Positions 35,646 to 43,347 of a stretch of 64,000 nucleotides of DNA are shown in pieces. Location: assembly GCF_039523415.1 (NCBI RefSeq), contig NZ_BAAAFG010000013.1:1-64000 (forward strand). The letters are read 5' to 3'. Below the pieces are notes generated by a model. That model saw only the letters and a program-made list of their open reading frames with translations. It was not told the DNA's origin and did not search any database. A program made the position numbers and the translations under genes. Origin of the DNA: Gangjinia marincola (GTDB lineage: Bacteria > Bacteroidota > Bacteroidia > Flavobacteriales > Flavobacteriaceae). Each line of letters opens with the position of its first letter. Positions within the stretch are counted from its first letter, which is position 1.

Positions 35646-36485
35646 CTAAATCAGATTTAAACGATAAGAGATATATGACTTGGCGAGTAATCCTGCTTTT
35701 TCATAGTTAGGAACTCTAATTCTTCGATTTCTAATCTCCATGGATGGAGTTCTCCTTAATTTTTTAAGCAAACGAAGATAATAAATAAAGCCGGTATAAA
35801 CTCCTAATTTCGCTTCAACGGGCAACCTGCAAATCCCTCTCAAACCAGCTTGAAAGTCAGCATCAATTTCATCAATGATTCGCTGTTTATCTTCTTCGTT
35901 CAATTCAGATAAGTTCGTATCAGGAAAATAAGATCTATTTAAATCTTCAAAATCAGCTTTGAGATCTCTTAAAAAGTTTACCTTTTGAAAAGCAGAACCT
36001 AAGCGCATAGCATCACCCTTGAGCTCATCATAGCGCTTGGCATCGCCTTTCACGAAAACTTTTAAACACATTAATCCTACGACATCAGCACTGCCATAGA
36101 TGTATTCTTTGTATTCTTCAGTCGTCAAGTACTTACTTTTATGCAAATCTAGTCGCATGCTTTTAAGAAAAGCATGATACAATTCTGCCTGAATGTCATA
36201 TTTGTGTACTGTTTCTTGAAAGGAGTTTAAAATAGGATTTAAACTAATTTTATCGTTTACCGCTTTATCCAGCTCCTCTGTAAATCGATCTAATAAATTT
36301 TCTTTATCATAATCATGAAAGGAGTCTACAATTTCGTCAGCAAATCGTACGAAACCATAAATATTGTAAATGTCCTGGCGTATGGAAGGAGCAATTAATT
36401 TAGTCGCAATAGAAAATGAAGTGCTATAAGAATTGGTAACAGTTTTACTGCACTTTCTTGATACTTCGTCAAATAATACTTTCAT
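35646..36485 (-). CDS. crtB: Phytoene synthase
   Basis: 279 residues of the squalene/phytoene synthase family. The first Asp-rich motif is FADEIVDSFHD with the preceding YNIYGFVRFADEIVD, and the second is RDLKADFEDLNRSYFPD. It condenses two geranylgeranyl diphosphates to phytoene, the first committed carotenoid step. No crtE (GGPP synthase) lies in the window. Its start overlaps the crtI stop by four bases. Confidence 0.96.
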   Translation of the reverse strand: MKVLFDEVSRKCSKTVTNSYSTSFSIATKLIAPSIRQDIYNIYGFVRFADEIVDSFHDYDKENLLDRFTEELDKAVNDKISLNPILNSFQETVHKYDIQAELYHAFLKSMRLDLHKSKYLTTEEYKEYIYGSADVVGLMCLKVFVKGDAKRYDELKGDAMRLGSAFQKVNFLRDLKADFEDLNRSYFPDTNLSELNEEDKQRIIDEIDADFQAGLRGICRLPVEAKLGVYTGFIYYLRLLKKLRRTPSMEIRNRRIRVPNYEKAGLLAKSYISYRLNLI

Positions 36486-37960
36486 GATACTGTTTTTACC
36501 TGATGATGTTTTGAAATCAATTCTGAAACTAACTTACCCGATATTAGTGATGGAGGAACCCCCGGACCTGGCACCGTCAATTGTCCTGTAAAATATAACT
36601 GTTCAATTTTACTACTTTTTAATTTAGGTCGCAAAAAGGCAGTTTGTAATAATGTATTAGCCATTCCATAAGCGTTACCCTTATAAGAATTGTATTCTTT
36701 TACAAAATCTTTTACCCCGAAGCTTTCCTTAAAGATAATATTTTTTTTAACTTTTTGTTGAGTGATAGCTTCAAAGCGGGTTAAGATTTTGTCAAAATAC
36801 TCTTCTCTTAATTCCTTGGTGTCTTTTAAATCCGGCGCTAACGGAATGAGAAAAAAACCATTCTCCATTCCTTCTGGCGCAGTGTTAGGATCGGTGAGAG
36901 AGGTAAAATTGGCGTAGAATAAAGGTTCTTTGGGCCATTTTGGTTGATCGTAAATTGCTTCTGCATGGGAGTTAAAATCAACATCAAAAAATAAATTGTG
37001 ATGACTAACGTTTTTTAATTTTTTGTCAAATCCAACGTAAAATAAAAGGGAAGAAGGTGCGAATGTTTTTTTATCCCAATACCGTTCTGAATATTGCTGA
37101 TACTTGGGTTCTAATAGTGTTTCAGTATGATGATAATCGGCACCACTTAAAATAACATCTGCCAAAAACGCCTCTCCATTTGCAATAACTCCATCAGCCT
37201 TGCCGTTTTTTGACATAATTTTTTCAACGGCGTGATTAAATTTAAAATTGACACCTAATTCCTCGGCAAGTTTCTTTTGCGCCAAAATTACTTGATGCAT
37301 ACCTCCTTTAGGATGCCAGGTTCCCAAACCAAAATCAGCAAAATTCATAAAACTATAAAAAGCCGGAGTATCACTAGGTTTAGCACCTAGAAATAACACC
37401 GGGAACTCGAGGATTTGAATTAGTTTGTGATTAGTAAATTCTTTCCTGACTTCTTTTGAAATATTACTAAAAAACTGACCTGCTCTTTTAATTGTTTCAG
37501 TAGTAACAAGCTCTAACGGACTAATCCCAGGTTTATAAACCAAGTTTTTTATAGCTATCTCGTAGTTACTTCGTGCCTCATGTATAAATTTTTTAAGCTT
37601 CGTTGAGCTACCTGGTTCAACATCTTCAAACGTCGCGTAAATTTTATCCAGTGAGTCTCCTATATCGATTTTATTATTCTTTCCAAAATAAACCGAATAT
37701 CCCGGATCTAGCTTATCCAGGTGGTAATAATCTGAAGGTTTTTTATCAAAATCATTGAAAAATCGTTCAAACACATCCGGCATCCAATACCATGAAGGAC
37801 CCATATCAAATGTAAATCCCTCTCTTAAAAGCTGCCTTGCTCGTCCTCCAACACTACCATTTTTTTCTAAAACAGTTACTTTAAATCCATCTTTAGCTAA
37901 ATAACAAGCAGCAGACAATGAGGCAAATCCGGATCCGATAACTATAACCTTTTTGTTCAT
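36482..37960 (-). CDS. crtI: Phytoene desaturase
   Basis: 492 residues. N-terminal FAD motif VIGSGFASLSAACYLAKDG, then GGRARQLLREGFTFDMGPSWYWMPDVFE, and the C-terminal LYFTGQLTVPGPGVPPSLISGK characteristic of CrtI. It introduces four double bonds into phytoene to yield lycopene. It is the first enzyme gene of the operon, three bases after the regulator gene. Confidence 0.96.
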   Translation of the reverse strand: MNKKVIVIGSGFASLSAACYLAKDGFKVTVLEKNGSVGGRARQLLREGFTFDMGPSWYWMPDVFERFFNDFDKKPSDYYHLDKLDPGYSVYFGKNNKIDIGDSLDKIYATFEDVEPGSSTKLKKFIHEARSNYEIAIKNLVYKPGISPLELVTTETIKRAGQFFSNISKEVRKEFTNHKLIQILEFPVLFLGAKPSDTPAFYSFMNFADFGLGTWHPKGGMHQVILAQKKLAEELGVNFKFNHAVEKIMSKNGKADGVIANGEAFLADVILSGADYHHTETLLEPKYQQYSERYWDKKTFAPSSLLFYVGFDKKLKNVSHHNLFFDVDFNSHAEAIYDQPKWPKEPLFYANFTSLTDPNTAPEGMENGFFLIPLAPDLKDTKELREEYFDKILTRFEAITQQKVKKNIIFKESFGVKDFVKEYNSYKGNAYGMANTLLQTAFLRPKLKSSKIEQLYFTGQLTVPGPGVPPSLISGKLVSELISKHHQVKTVS

Positions 37961-37963
37961 TTA

Positions 37964-38857
37964 TTACAGGTATAATATAAACTCATTAATTGATTCAAAA
38001 GACTTCATTCTTGAATCTGGCAGGGATTTAGTAAGATTTTTAACTTTTCTGCCTAAAAACCAATAATGAGCATTATAGGGTTCGCAAAGCTCTTGTTTAA
38101 TTTCTTCTAAATGGTGCTCTAAAGAATCTGGTTTTACTGTAAAGAAACTTACAAAATGCGCATTTTCTTGAGTTGAAGCCAAATGTTTTAAATCTTCAAT
38201 GGGTAGACTATGTCCCAAGTTAATTGCGTTGTAACCGTGATATAATATTTCGTAATGTAAATAAAGCAAGCCAATGTCGTGAATCTCCCCATTAGGTAAA
38301 TAAAGAATGAAATTTCGTTCTTTTCTATGAGGTTTTATAGATTGAAGTTGTTCTATATTCGTATATATTTTCTGTTTTATGAGAGAAGTAATAAAATGCT
38401 CATGAGAGGGATTTATCGTATTAGTTTGCCATAGTTCTCCAATTTCATGCAATAAAGGAAGAAAAACTTCGTGAAAAATATCTCTAAAAGATTTAGTAAG
38501 CTTAAGCGTATTGAAAGAAGATAAAAAAAGTTCGTGATCAAAGTTGACCATTGCAATTTTAAAGGATTTAATAGCCCTTGACTTGGTGCTGTTGGAAGCA
38601 GAAATTCTATTTACTAGAGAGGATATTTCGTTATTATCTAATTTAGAAATACGTGAAATTTTATAGCCATTTTCGTTAAGGAAAGCGATGTTTAAAATCT
38701 TTTGAAGACTTTCCAGATCGTAAAGTCTTATATTGGTGTCAGTTCGTTTAGGCTTCAAAATATCATATCTCTTTTCCCATATTCTAATAGTATGCGCTTT
38801 AATACCACTAAAGGCCTCTAAATCTTTAATGCTAAATTGTTGCTTAATCTCTCCCAT
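37964..38857 (-). CDS. MerR-type regulator with cobalamin-binding-like domain (CarH/LitR-like)
   Basis: 297 residues from the ATG at 38857; the longer frame to 38878 would begin at a TTG that is part of the -7 box. The MerR winged helix is at about 7-75 (FSIKDLEAFSGIKAHTIRIWEKRY). The C-terminal half follows the B12-binding layout of CarH: a helical bundle with W143-x9-E153-H154 (the Wx9EH motif), then E191-x-H193-D-I-G196, where the histidine aligns with the lower cobalt ligand. The residue after Trp143 is Gln. CarH proteins with adenosylcobalamin repress carotenoid genes in the dark. It leads the crt operon, three bases before crtI, so it probably autoregulates. Confidence 0.9.
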   Translation of the reverse strand: MGEIKQQFSIKDLEAFSGIKAHTIRIWEKRYDILKPKRTDTNIRLYDLESLQKILNIAFLNENGYKISRISKLDNNEISSLVNRISASNSTKSRAIKSFKIAMVNFDHELFLSSFNTLKLTKSFRDIFHEVFLPLLHEIGELWQTNTINPSHEHFITSLIKQKIYTNIEQLQSIKPHRKERNFILYLPNGEIHDIGLLYLHYEILYHGYNAINLGHSLPIEDLKHLASTQENAHFVSFFTVKPDSLEHHLEEIKQELCEPYNAHYWFLGRKVKNLTKSLPDSRMKSFESINEFILYL

Positions 38858-38875
38858 GACAAATGTTCTATTAAA

Positions 38876-38883
38876 CAAATCTA
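38876..38883 (-). promoter_or_regulatory. Possible -7 element of the merR-crt operon
   Basis: On the minus strand TAGATTTG ends 18 bases before the ATG at 38857. No TTG is seen at the -33 position, which would suit a promoter needing another sigma factor or regulation, but the assignment is weak. Confidence 0.4.
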
Positions 38884-39027
38884 AATATATCTATTAGTTT
38901 TGTTTAAAAAACTATGTTAAAAGGTTAAACAATTAAGTGGTTTTTGAGAAAAACAAAAATAGTATTGAATTATAAATCAGAAATGTTTATTCAAACTAAT
39001 CACAAGCCAAACCATGAAAGAAAATAG

Positions 39028-39076
39028 TGTACCCGTAATGGGACTTGAACCTGCCTGCTAGCAGGCAGGCCCACAC
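39028..39076 (-). pseudogene. tRNA 3'-end fragment interrupted by a 20-base palindrome
   Basis: Bases 39028-39051 match 39342-39365, the 3' end of tRNA-Leu(GAG), at 22 of 24 positions, including the whole T-arm strand GGTTCAAGTCCC. A 20-base insertion (39052-39071) follows, after which the match resumes for five more bases (CACAC). The rest of the tRNA is absent. This is a relic of a tRNA gene or a duplicated integration/insertion end. Confidence 0.7.
39050..39069. repeat. Perfect 20-base palindrome
   Basis: CCTGCCTGCT followed by its exact reverse complement AGCAGGCAGG. It is GC-rich in a very AT-rich intergenic region and sits inside the tRNA-like fragment, which suggests a small mobile repeat. 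No second copy was noticed in the window. Confidence 0.75.
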
Positions 39077-39078
39077 TT

Positions 39079-39327
39079 TTAAATGAGTTTGCATTCAAGT
39101 AATTTTAATTTTTCTTTACCACTACCAGATTTCCAGTATTTCTCTCTGATTCTAGCATTCTTTCGATCATCAGCATATTCTTTAAAAATTAATTTAAAAG
39201 GTGCATAAGGTCGGGTTGTTTTTTCAAGTCCGTTATTATATCTTTTTAAACGTTTATATAGATTACTAGTAAGTCCTACGTAGATACATTTTTTATGAAC
39301 ACTTTAAATTGCGTAGATGGTGGACAT
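39079..39327 (-). pseudogene. GIY-YIG nuclease family gene with an early stop codon
   Basis: An 83-codon frame begins MSTIYAI and, after an in-frame TAA at codon 8 (39304-39306), continues SVHKKCIYVGLTSNLYKRL, KTTRPYAPFKLIF, ARIREKYWKSGSGKE to a normal stop at 39079. This is the short GIY-YIG (UPF0213) family, in which residue 8 is usually Tyr; TAT or TAC to TAA is a single-base change. The first half of the motif is IYAI and the second YVG. No ATG, GTG or TTG restarts the frame before the YVG. It is therefore most likely inactive. The gene lies between tRNA-Leu and the tRNA-end fragment. Confidence 0.82.
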
Positions 39328-39343
39328 AATAAATGTAAAGTTG

Positions 39344-39426
39344 TACCCGGGATGGGACTTGAACCCACACGCAACTAGTGCACACGGCCCTCAACCGTGC
39401 CTGTCTACCAATTTCAGCACCCGGGT
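39344..39426 (-). tRNA. tRNA-Leu (anticodon GAG)
   Basis: 83 nt with acceptor stem ACCCGGG/CCCGGGT, anticodon arm CACGG-TTGAGGG-CCGTG (anticodon GAG, reading CUC/CUU), a long class II variable arm and T-arm GGTTCAAGTCCC. CCA is not encoded. Confidence 0.95.
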
Positions 39427-39476
39427 AGAAAAGCTTCTGCAAAAGAAAGCAGATAAACTATGTATAGAAAAATAAG

Positions 39477-39549
39477 TGACCTGGCTGGGGCTCGAACCCA
39501 GGACCCTCTCCTTAAAAGGGAGATGCTCTACCAACTGAGCTACCAGGTC
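39477..39549 (-). tRNA. tRNA-Lys (anticodon TTT), copy 1
   Basis: 73 nt with acceptor stem GACCTGG/CCAGGTC, D-arm GCTCAGTTGGTAGAGC, anticodon loop CTTTTAA (TTT) and T-arm CTGGGTTCGAGCCCCAG. Nearly identical to the copy at 39630; the acceptor differs by one pair. Confidence 0.96.
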
Positions 39550-39629
39550 TTCCTCTATAAAGGTAATTATTCAAAAAAAGACGCTTGGTTAAGCCTAAAC
39601 CAGAATAATAAGAAACCCAATTAAAAAAG

Positions 39630-39702
39630 TGACTTGGCTGGGGCTCGAACCCAGGACCCTCTCCTTAAAAGGGAGATGCTCTACCAACTGAGCTACCAAG
39701 TC
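39630..39702 (-). tRNA. tRNA-Lys (anticodon TTT), copy 2
   Basis: 73 nt with acceptor stem GACTTGG/CCAAGTC and otherwise the same sequence as the copy at 39477. It is the promoter-proximal gene of the Lys-Lys-Leu cluster. Confidence 0.96.
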
Positions 39703-39729
39703 ATAAACAAGCGTTTTCTAACGCGGGTG

Positions 39730-39759
39730 CAAATATACTATCATATATTTATTTTTCAA
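39730..39759 (-). promoter_or_regulatory. Consensus promoter of the tRNA Lys-Lys-Leu cluster
   Basis: On the minus strand TTG (39759-39757), a 19-base spacer and TATATTTG (39737-39730) match the Bacteroidota consensus, 27 bases before the first tRNA-Lys. Confidence 0.65.
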
Positions 39760-39821
39760 GAACAAAAAGACATAATTTTACACGAGTATTTTTTGTATTA
39801 AAACAATAAGCAAGTATTATT

Positions 39822-40343
39822 ATGAAAGTAGTATTGATGGGATATATGGGATCTGGGAAATCAGTTATTGGTAGAAAATTAGCAAATACTATAGCATATA
39901 AATACGCAGATTTAGATGAATACATTGAAAAGGGAGAAGGGCAGAACATAGTAGAAATATTCACTAATCATTCTGAAATTTACTTTAGGAAGATTGAGAA
40001 CGCTTATCTTAAAAAACTACTTGACACCGATGGCAATTTTGTTATTAGTTTAGGTGGTGGAACACCATGTTATTCAAATAACATCAACTTAATTAAAGAT
40101 GCTAGCAATACAAGCTTAATTTATTTGGAAACATCTATTGATACACTTACAAATCGTCTTTTTTCCGAAATAAATAGAAGACCCTTAATTTCTCATTTGA
40201 CAAATAAAATTGCTTTAAATGATTTTATTCGGAAGCATTTATTTGAACGTTCCTATTATTATAATCAGGCAGATTACAAAATCTCAACAGATCATAAATC
40301 AATAAAAATGTTAGCCGAGGAGATTAGGAAAGTCTTATTTTAA
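39822..40343 (+). CDS. aroK: Shikimate kinase
   Basis: 173 residues. P-loop GYMGSGKS at about 7-14, shikimate-contact residues in DLDEYIEKGEG (Asp), FRKIEN (Arg) and SLGGGTP (Gly-rich), and the lid Arg in RRPLI. It phosphorylates shikimate in aromatic amino-acid synthesis. Its last nine bases overlap the convergent phosphoribosyltransferase gene. Confidence 0.96.
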   Translation: MKVVLMGYMGSGKSVIGRKLANTIAYKYADLDEYIEKGEGQNIVEIFTNHSEIYFRKIENAYLKKLLDTDGNFVISLGGGTPCYSNNINLIKDASNTSLIYLETSIDTLTNRLFSEINRRPLISHLTNKIALNDFIRKHLFERSYYYNQADYKISTDHKSIKMLAEEIRKVLF

Positions 40344-40838
40344 AACAACTTTGTTAACCTTATCAAATGTTACTTTCACAGTTTCATGCAATGAGGTAGA
40401 TAATGAAATTCCCTTATAATCTGCCTTAACCGGAAACCTTTTATGACTTCTATCCACTAACACAGCGGTCTGGAACTTCTTTAATGGAACGTTTAAAAAA
40501 AACTTGATCCCATAAATCAGTGTTGCGCCAGAGTTCAATACATCATCTACTAAAATGACTGATTTATTTGTATAGCGCTCTTGAGCAATCGATACCTTTA
40601 CTTCATCTAACGGATTTCTTTTATTCACAGAAACGTTACAAGAAGTTATCGTAATAGGTGATATTCTTTTAAGCTCTTCGCATAACTTCTCAGAGAGAGT
40701 AAAACCACTTTTATCTATTCCGGCGAGAATGATTTCTTGTTCGTCAATGTTATTTTCATAGATCTGGTAAGCCATACGCCGTATGGTATTATCTATCTGT
40801 TGATGATCCATGATAAGATTTGTTGGTAGTGCTGTCAT
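40335..40838 (-). CDS. Phosphoribosyltransferase family protein (PyrR-like)
   Basis: 167 residues with the PRPP-binding motif VILVDDVLNSGATL, and PyrR-like flanks (GIDKSGFTLSEKL, VLVDRSHKRFPVKADYKGISL). It may be a uracil/hypoxanthine-type PRTase or a PyrR-like regulator; the sequence does not decide. Start may instead be the Met at 40811 (MDHQQIDNTIRRMAYQI), where homology seems to begin. The S4 gene upstream ends two bases before the longer start. Confidence 0.88.
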   Translation of the reverse strand: MTALPTNLIMDHQQIDNTIRRMAYQIYENNIDEQEIILAGIDKSGFTLSEKLCEELKRISPITITSCNVSVNKRNPLDEVKVSIAQERYTNKSVILVDDVLNSGATLIYGIKFFLNVPLKKFQTAVLVDRSHKRFPVKADYKGISLSTSLHETVKVTFDKVNKVVLK

Positions 40839-40840
40839 TG

Positions 40841-41218
40841 TTACTCTTCTTCAGTATTAATAAACCAATCATCTAATTCACGTCTGTCTTTTTTAGTTGG
40901 ACGTCCTTCTCCTTTTTTTCTATAATAATCCTGGGCATTTTTTATCATATCTTGTTGTTCAAATGCCTCTTTAGGGGTAAGGTCTACCATATATAAACCT
41001 ACAAGTTTAGCCCCAACGCGTGAAGGAGGATGATTAATAACCTCAAAAATATAATTAATTTGGTTCTTTCTTACTTCAATTTTATCTAAAGGATATACCT
41101 CTCTAGAAGCTTTTATAGGCTCATCATTGACTTTAACGCTATTCGTTTTACACGCTTTTGTAGCCAGGCTCCTTGTCTTAAAAACTCGTACGCACCATAA
41201 ATACTTATCTATCCTCAT
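40841..41218 (-). CDS. S4-domain RNA-binding protein, Hsp15 (HslR) type
   Basis: 125 residues. The S4 fold at about 1-60 begins MRIDKYLWCVRVFKTRSLATKACK and continues VKVNDEPIKASREVYPLDKIEV. The C-terminus is the basic linker GRPTKKDRRELDDWF typical of the Hsp15 family. Such proteins bind the 50S subunit carrying stalled nascent chains. It is divergent from the FKBP-like lipoprotein and shares an operon with the downstream PRTase. Confidence 0.93.
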   Translation of the reverse strand: MRIDKYLWCVRVFKTRSLATKACKTNSVKVNDEPIKASREVYPLDKIEVRKNQINYIFEVINHPPSRVGAKLVGLYMVDLTPKEAFEQQDMIKNAQDYYRKKGEGRPTKKDRRELDDWFINTEEE

Positions 41219-41296
41219 ACGTTAACTTATTTACTAGCGTTATTTTAAGGGCTAAAATACAAGATTTTGTATCTTGCGCCGTCTTAAAATAAAGCA

Positions 41297-42562
41297 ATGA
41301 AAAACATTATAAAAGGTATTATTTATTTTACCATACTTTCGGTAGGCATAGTATCCTGTGGAGGAGATGACGATGACGGTATTACAACCGTTCCACCCAG
41401 GGATAGAGCAGAAGTTGAAGAAGAAAACAGAGATAGTTTAATGTCGTATCTGGAAAATCACTTTTATACTGTTGTCGAAAACGATTTAAATCCAAATCTA
41501 TTGTCAATACGATTTGACTCTATTACCGATTATAATGAGGACTTTAGAACACCAATCGCTAGTCTTTTAGATTTAGAAGAAGGAATCTATCCTCGTTTAG
41601 AAGAAAATACGTTTAGTTTTGAAACAGAGGAAGAAACGATTGAATATCTGTATTATGTGCTTAAGCTCGAGCCAGGTGCAAATACTCAAGTAGGCAATCC
41701 GACCTTTGCCGATTCTACTTTTTTATCTTATCGCGGTATTTTCACTAGATCAACTAACAATACTGATGATGTTGATTTTGATGGAATTCCTAATGAGGCA
41801 GATGTAGATTATGACGGTGATGATGACGATGAAGATCCTGATAACCCTCAGGATGAGGATGAGGATGGTATAAACGATGATGCAGATGCTGATGATGATG
41901 GTGTACCTGGAACAGATGATGGTAAGCTAGATGAAGATAATGATGGCATCATTGATAGTTTTGACAATAGTTTTTACGACAATAGCCGTGTGTTCGATCA
42001 ATCGCCGTTACCATTATGGCAAAACGGAGTTCTAAGTTTTTCTTCTACTGGGCAACCGGGTGGATCTCTTATTACTGGTTACAGAGAAGGTTTGACAGAA
42101 TTTAGTGGCGCATCTTCATTTATGATGGAAGATGATGGAACATTTAGCTTTTCTGGCGATTACGGTATAGGTGCAATCTTCATACCTTCTGGGCTTGCCT
42201 ATTTTGCTAATCCTCCCAGTGGAATTCCATTATATGAACCCTTAATATTTAGTGTTCAGGTCCTGCTAGTACAAGAAGCAGACCATGATAACGATGGTAT
42301 TCCTTCTTATTTAGAAGATCTGGATGAGGATAGATTTGTTATAGATGATGATACAGATGAAAACACTGCTCCTAACTTCTTTGACGCAGACGACGATGGT
42401 GATGGTGTATTAACACGGGATGAAATCACAATTGCAGAAAATGCGATGGACGATGGAAGGGTTACCTTGGATGAAATTGAATTTTACGAAAATGCCGATG
42501 GTCTGCCAGCTTATCTCGATCCAGATGTGACTGAAGATCGCAGTGATACCGATGAAGATTAA
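41297..42562 (+). CDS. FKBP-type peptidyl-prolyl isomerase-like lipoprotein with acidic insertion
   Basis: 421 residues. Lipobox VSC at about residue 21, then a short helical region (RAEVEEENRDSLMSYLENHFY). An FKBP-like domain is recognised from YYVLKLEPG, LSYRGIF, then FIPSGLAYF and IPLYEPLIFSVQVLLVQ. Between the first FKBP strands and the FD segment (SRVFDQSP) sits an insert at about 152-225 of DxDxDG-type acidic repeats. A second acidic, calcium-binding-like tail (DHDNDGIPSYLEDLDED, DADDDGDGVLTRDEI) closes the protein. It is surface or periplasmic; the isomerase activity is unproven. Confidence 0.82.
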   Translation: MKNIIKGIIYFTILSVGIVSCGGDDDDGITTVPPRDRAEVEEENRDSLMSYLENHFYTVVENDLNPNLLSIRFDSITDYNEDFRTPIASLLDLEEGIYPRLEENTFSFETEEETIEYLYYVLKLEPGANTQVGNPTFADSTFLSYRGIFTRSTNNTDDVDFDGIPNEADVDYDGDDDDEDPDNPQDEDEDGINDDADADDDGVPGTDDGKLDEDNDGIIDSFDNSFYDNSRVFDQSPLPLWQNGVLSFSSTGQPGGSLITGYREGLTEFSGASSFMMEDDGTFSFSGDYGIGAIFIPSGLAYFANPPSGIPLYEPLIFSVQVLLVQEADHDNDGIPSYLEDLDEDRFVIDDDTDENTAPNFFDADDDGDGVLTRDEITIAENAMDDGRVTLDEIEFYENADGLPAYLDPDVTEDRSDTDED

Positions 42563-42581
42563 TCACACTCGTTAAATTAAT

Positions 42582-42612
42582 AACGCCCGCTTTTCTAAAG
42601 CAGGCGTTTTTT
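42582..42612 (+). terminator. Intrinsic terminator of the FKBP-like gene
   Basis: AACGCCCGCTTT (42582-42593) pairs with AAAGCAGGCGTT (42597-42608) with one C-A mismatch and loop TCT, followed by T-rich sequence. Confidence 0.85.
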
Positions 42613-42632
42613 GTTTTGGACATATAGAAATT

Positions 42633-43238
42633 TTAATCATTTCCTCCCAAGCTGTACGATAAGCTTAATATCCATTGTGATGGTCTGTTATCTAAGGTAA
42701 ATGAAGTATTTTCAGCTGCATCAACAGCGACCGATTCATTTTCAAAGAAATTTCCTTCGTATCTAACGTCCACTCCCAATCTGCCTAAAGTCAGACCTAA
42801 ACCGGCCTGATAGCCCACTGTTATGTCGTTTTCAACTTCTCCTATTTCGATGGAATCTAGATCATCGTTACTAAATATATATTGAAAGCTGGGTCCAAGT
42901 TTGATGTTTAAAGGTCCTATCAACTCAATTCCCGCTAAAATTGGCAGATCAAGTTTATTTATGGAGTAGTCACCCAGCTCATACTCACTATTTAAGCGCG
43001 TGTAAACCAGTTCTGGCTGGATGAAAATACCGATCACTTCAAACTTAGAATACAATCCTAAATGAAATCCCACTTTATTATCAGCCGTTTCATCAATATC
43101 TATTCCAGCAAGTGATCCCTCAAGATCATCGGTTGATCCGTAATTAAGACCTCCCTTTACTCCATACTCAAAGGATTGGGCATGCAAATTCAGGCCGGTA
43201 ACTAGTAATACCAGTAGAATAATTCGTGTTGTTTTCAT
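42633..43238 (-). CDS. Outer-membrane beta-barrel (porin-like) protein
   Basis: 201 residues from the ATG at 43238 (signal peptide MKTTRIILLVLLVTGLNLHA). It has the small eight-strand barrel pattern of OMP_b-brl-2 proteins: EYGVKGGLNYGS, KVGFHLGLYSKFEV, YTRLNSEYELG, ILAGIELIGPLNIKLGPSF, YQAGLGLTLGRLGVDVRYEG and a C-terminal WILSLSYSLGG. No specific function. It is alone on its strand, between two terminators. Confidence 0.88.
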   Translation of the reverse strand: MKTTRIILLVLLVTGLNLHAQSFEYGVKGGLNYGSTDDLEGSLAGIDIDETADNKVGFHLGLYSKFEVIGIFIQPELVYTRLNSEYELGDYSINKLDLPILAGIELIGPLNIKLGPSFQYIFSNDDLDSIEIGEVENDITVGYQAGLGLTLGRLGVDVRYEGNFFENESVAVDAAENTSFTLDNRPSQWILSLSYSLGGND

Positions 43239-43289
43239 GATGTTTGTTTTGTTTTCAAAACGCAAATCTTCTTGCTTTATTGGATTGCA

Positions 43290-43320
43290 TAAAAAAACCT
43301 TTAGCTAAGACTAAAGGTTT
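43290..43320 (-). terminator. Intrinsic terminator of the transketolase genes
   Basis: On the minus strand AAACCTTTAG pairs with CTAAAGGTTT (arms 43311-43320 and 43295-43304), loop TCTTAG, followed by a T-run (A-run 43291-43297 on the plus strand). Confidence 0.9.
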
Positions 43321-43347
43321 ATTGCACTTCATAATGCTATGCTAAAA

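Noticed and set aside
33714..37960. CrtD- and CrtI-like genes as a redundant duplicate of phytoene desaturase
   Set aside because: The two share the fold but sit in different parts of the operon, and the presence of CruF gives the second a separate expected substrate.
38858..38878. Longer MerR protein starting at TTG 38878
   Set aside because: That TTG coincides with the end of the -7 box TAGATTTG, and the ATG at 38857 starts the conserved MerR fold.
39079..39327. GIY-YIG gene as an intact gene starting after the stop codon
   Set aside because: No ATG, GTG or TTG occurs in frame between the TAA and the YVG motif, so the first half of the active motif would be lost.
39477..39702. Duplicated tRNA-Lys genes as an integration duplication (attL/attR)
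   Set aside because: Both are complete, functional-looking genes only 80 bases apart, so simple gene duplication within an array is the better explanation.
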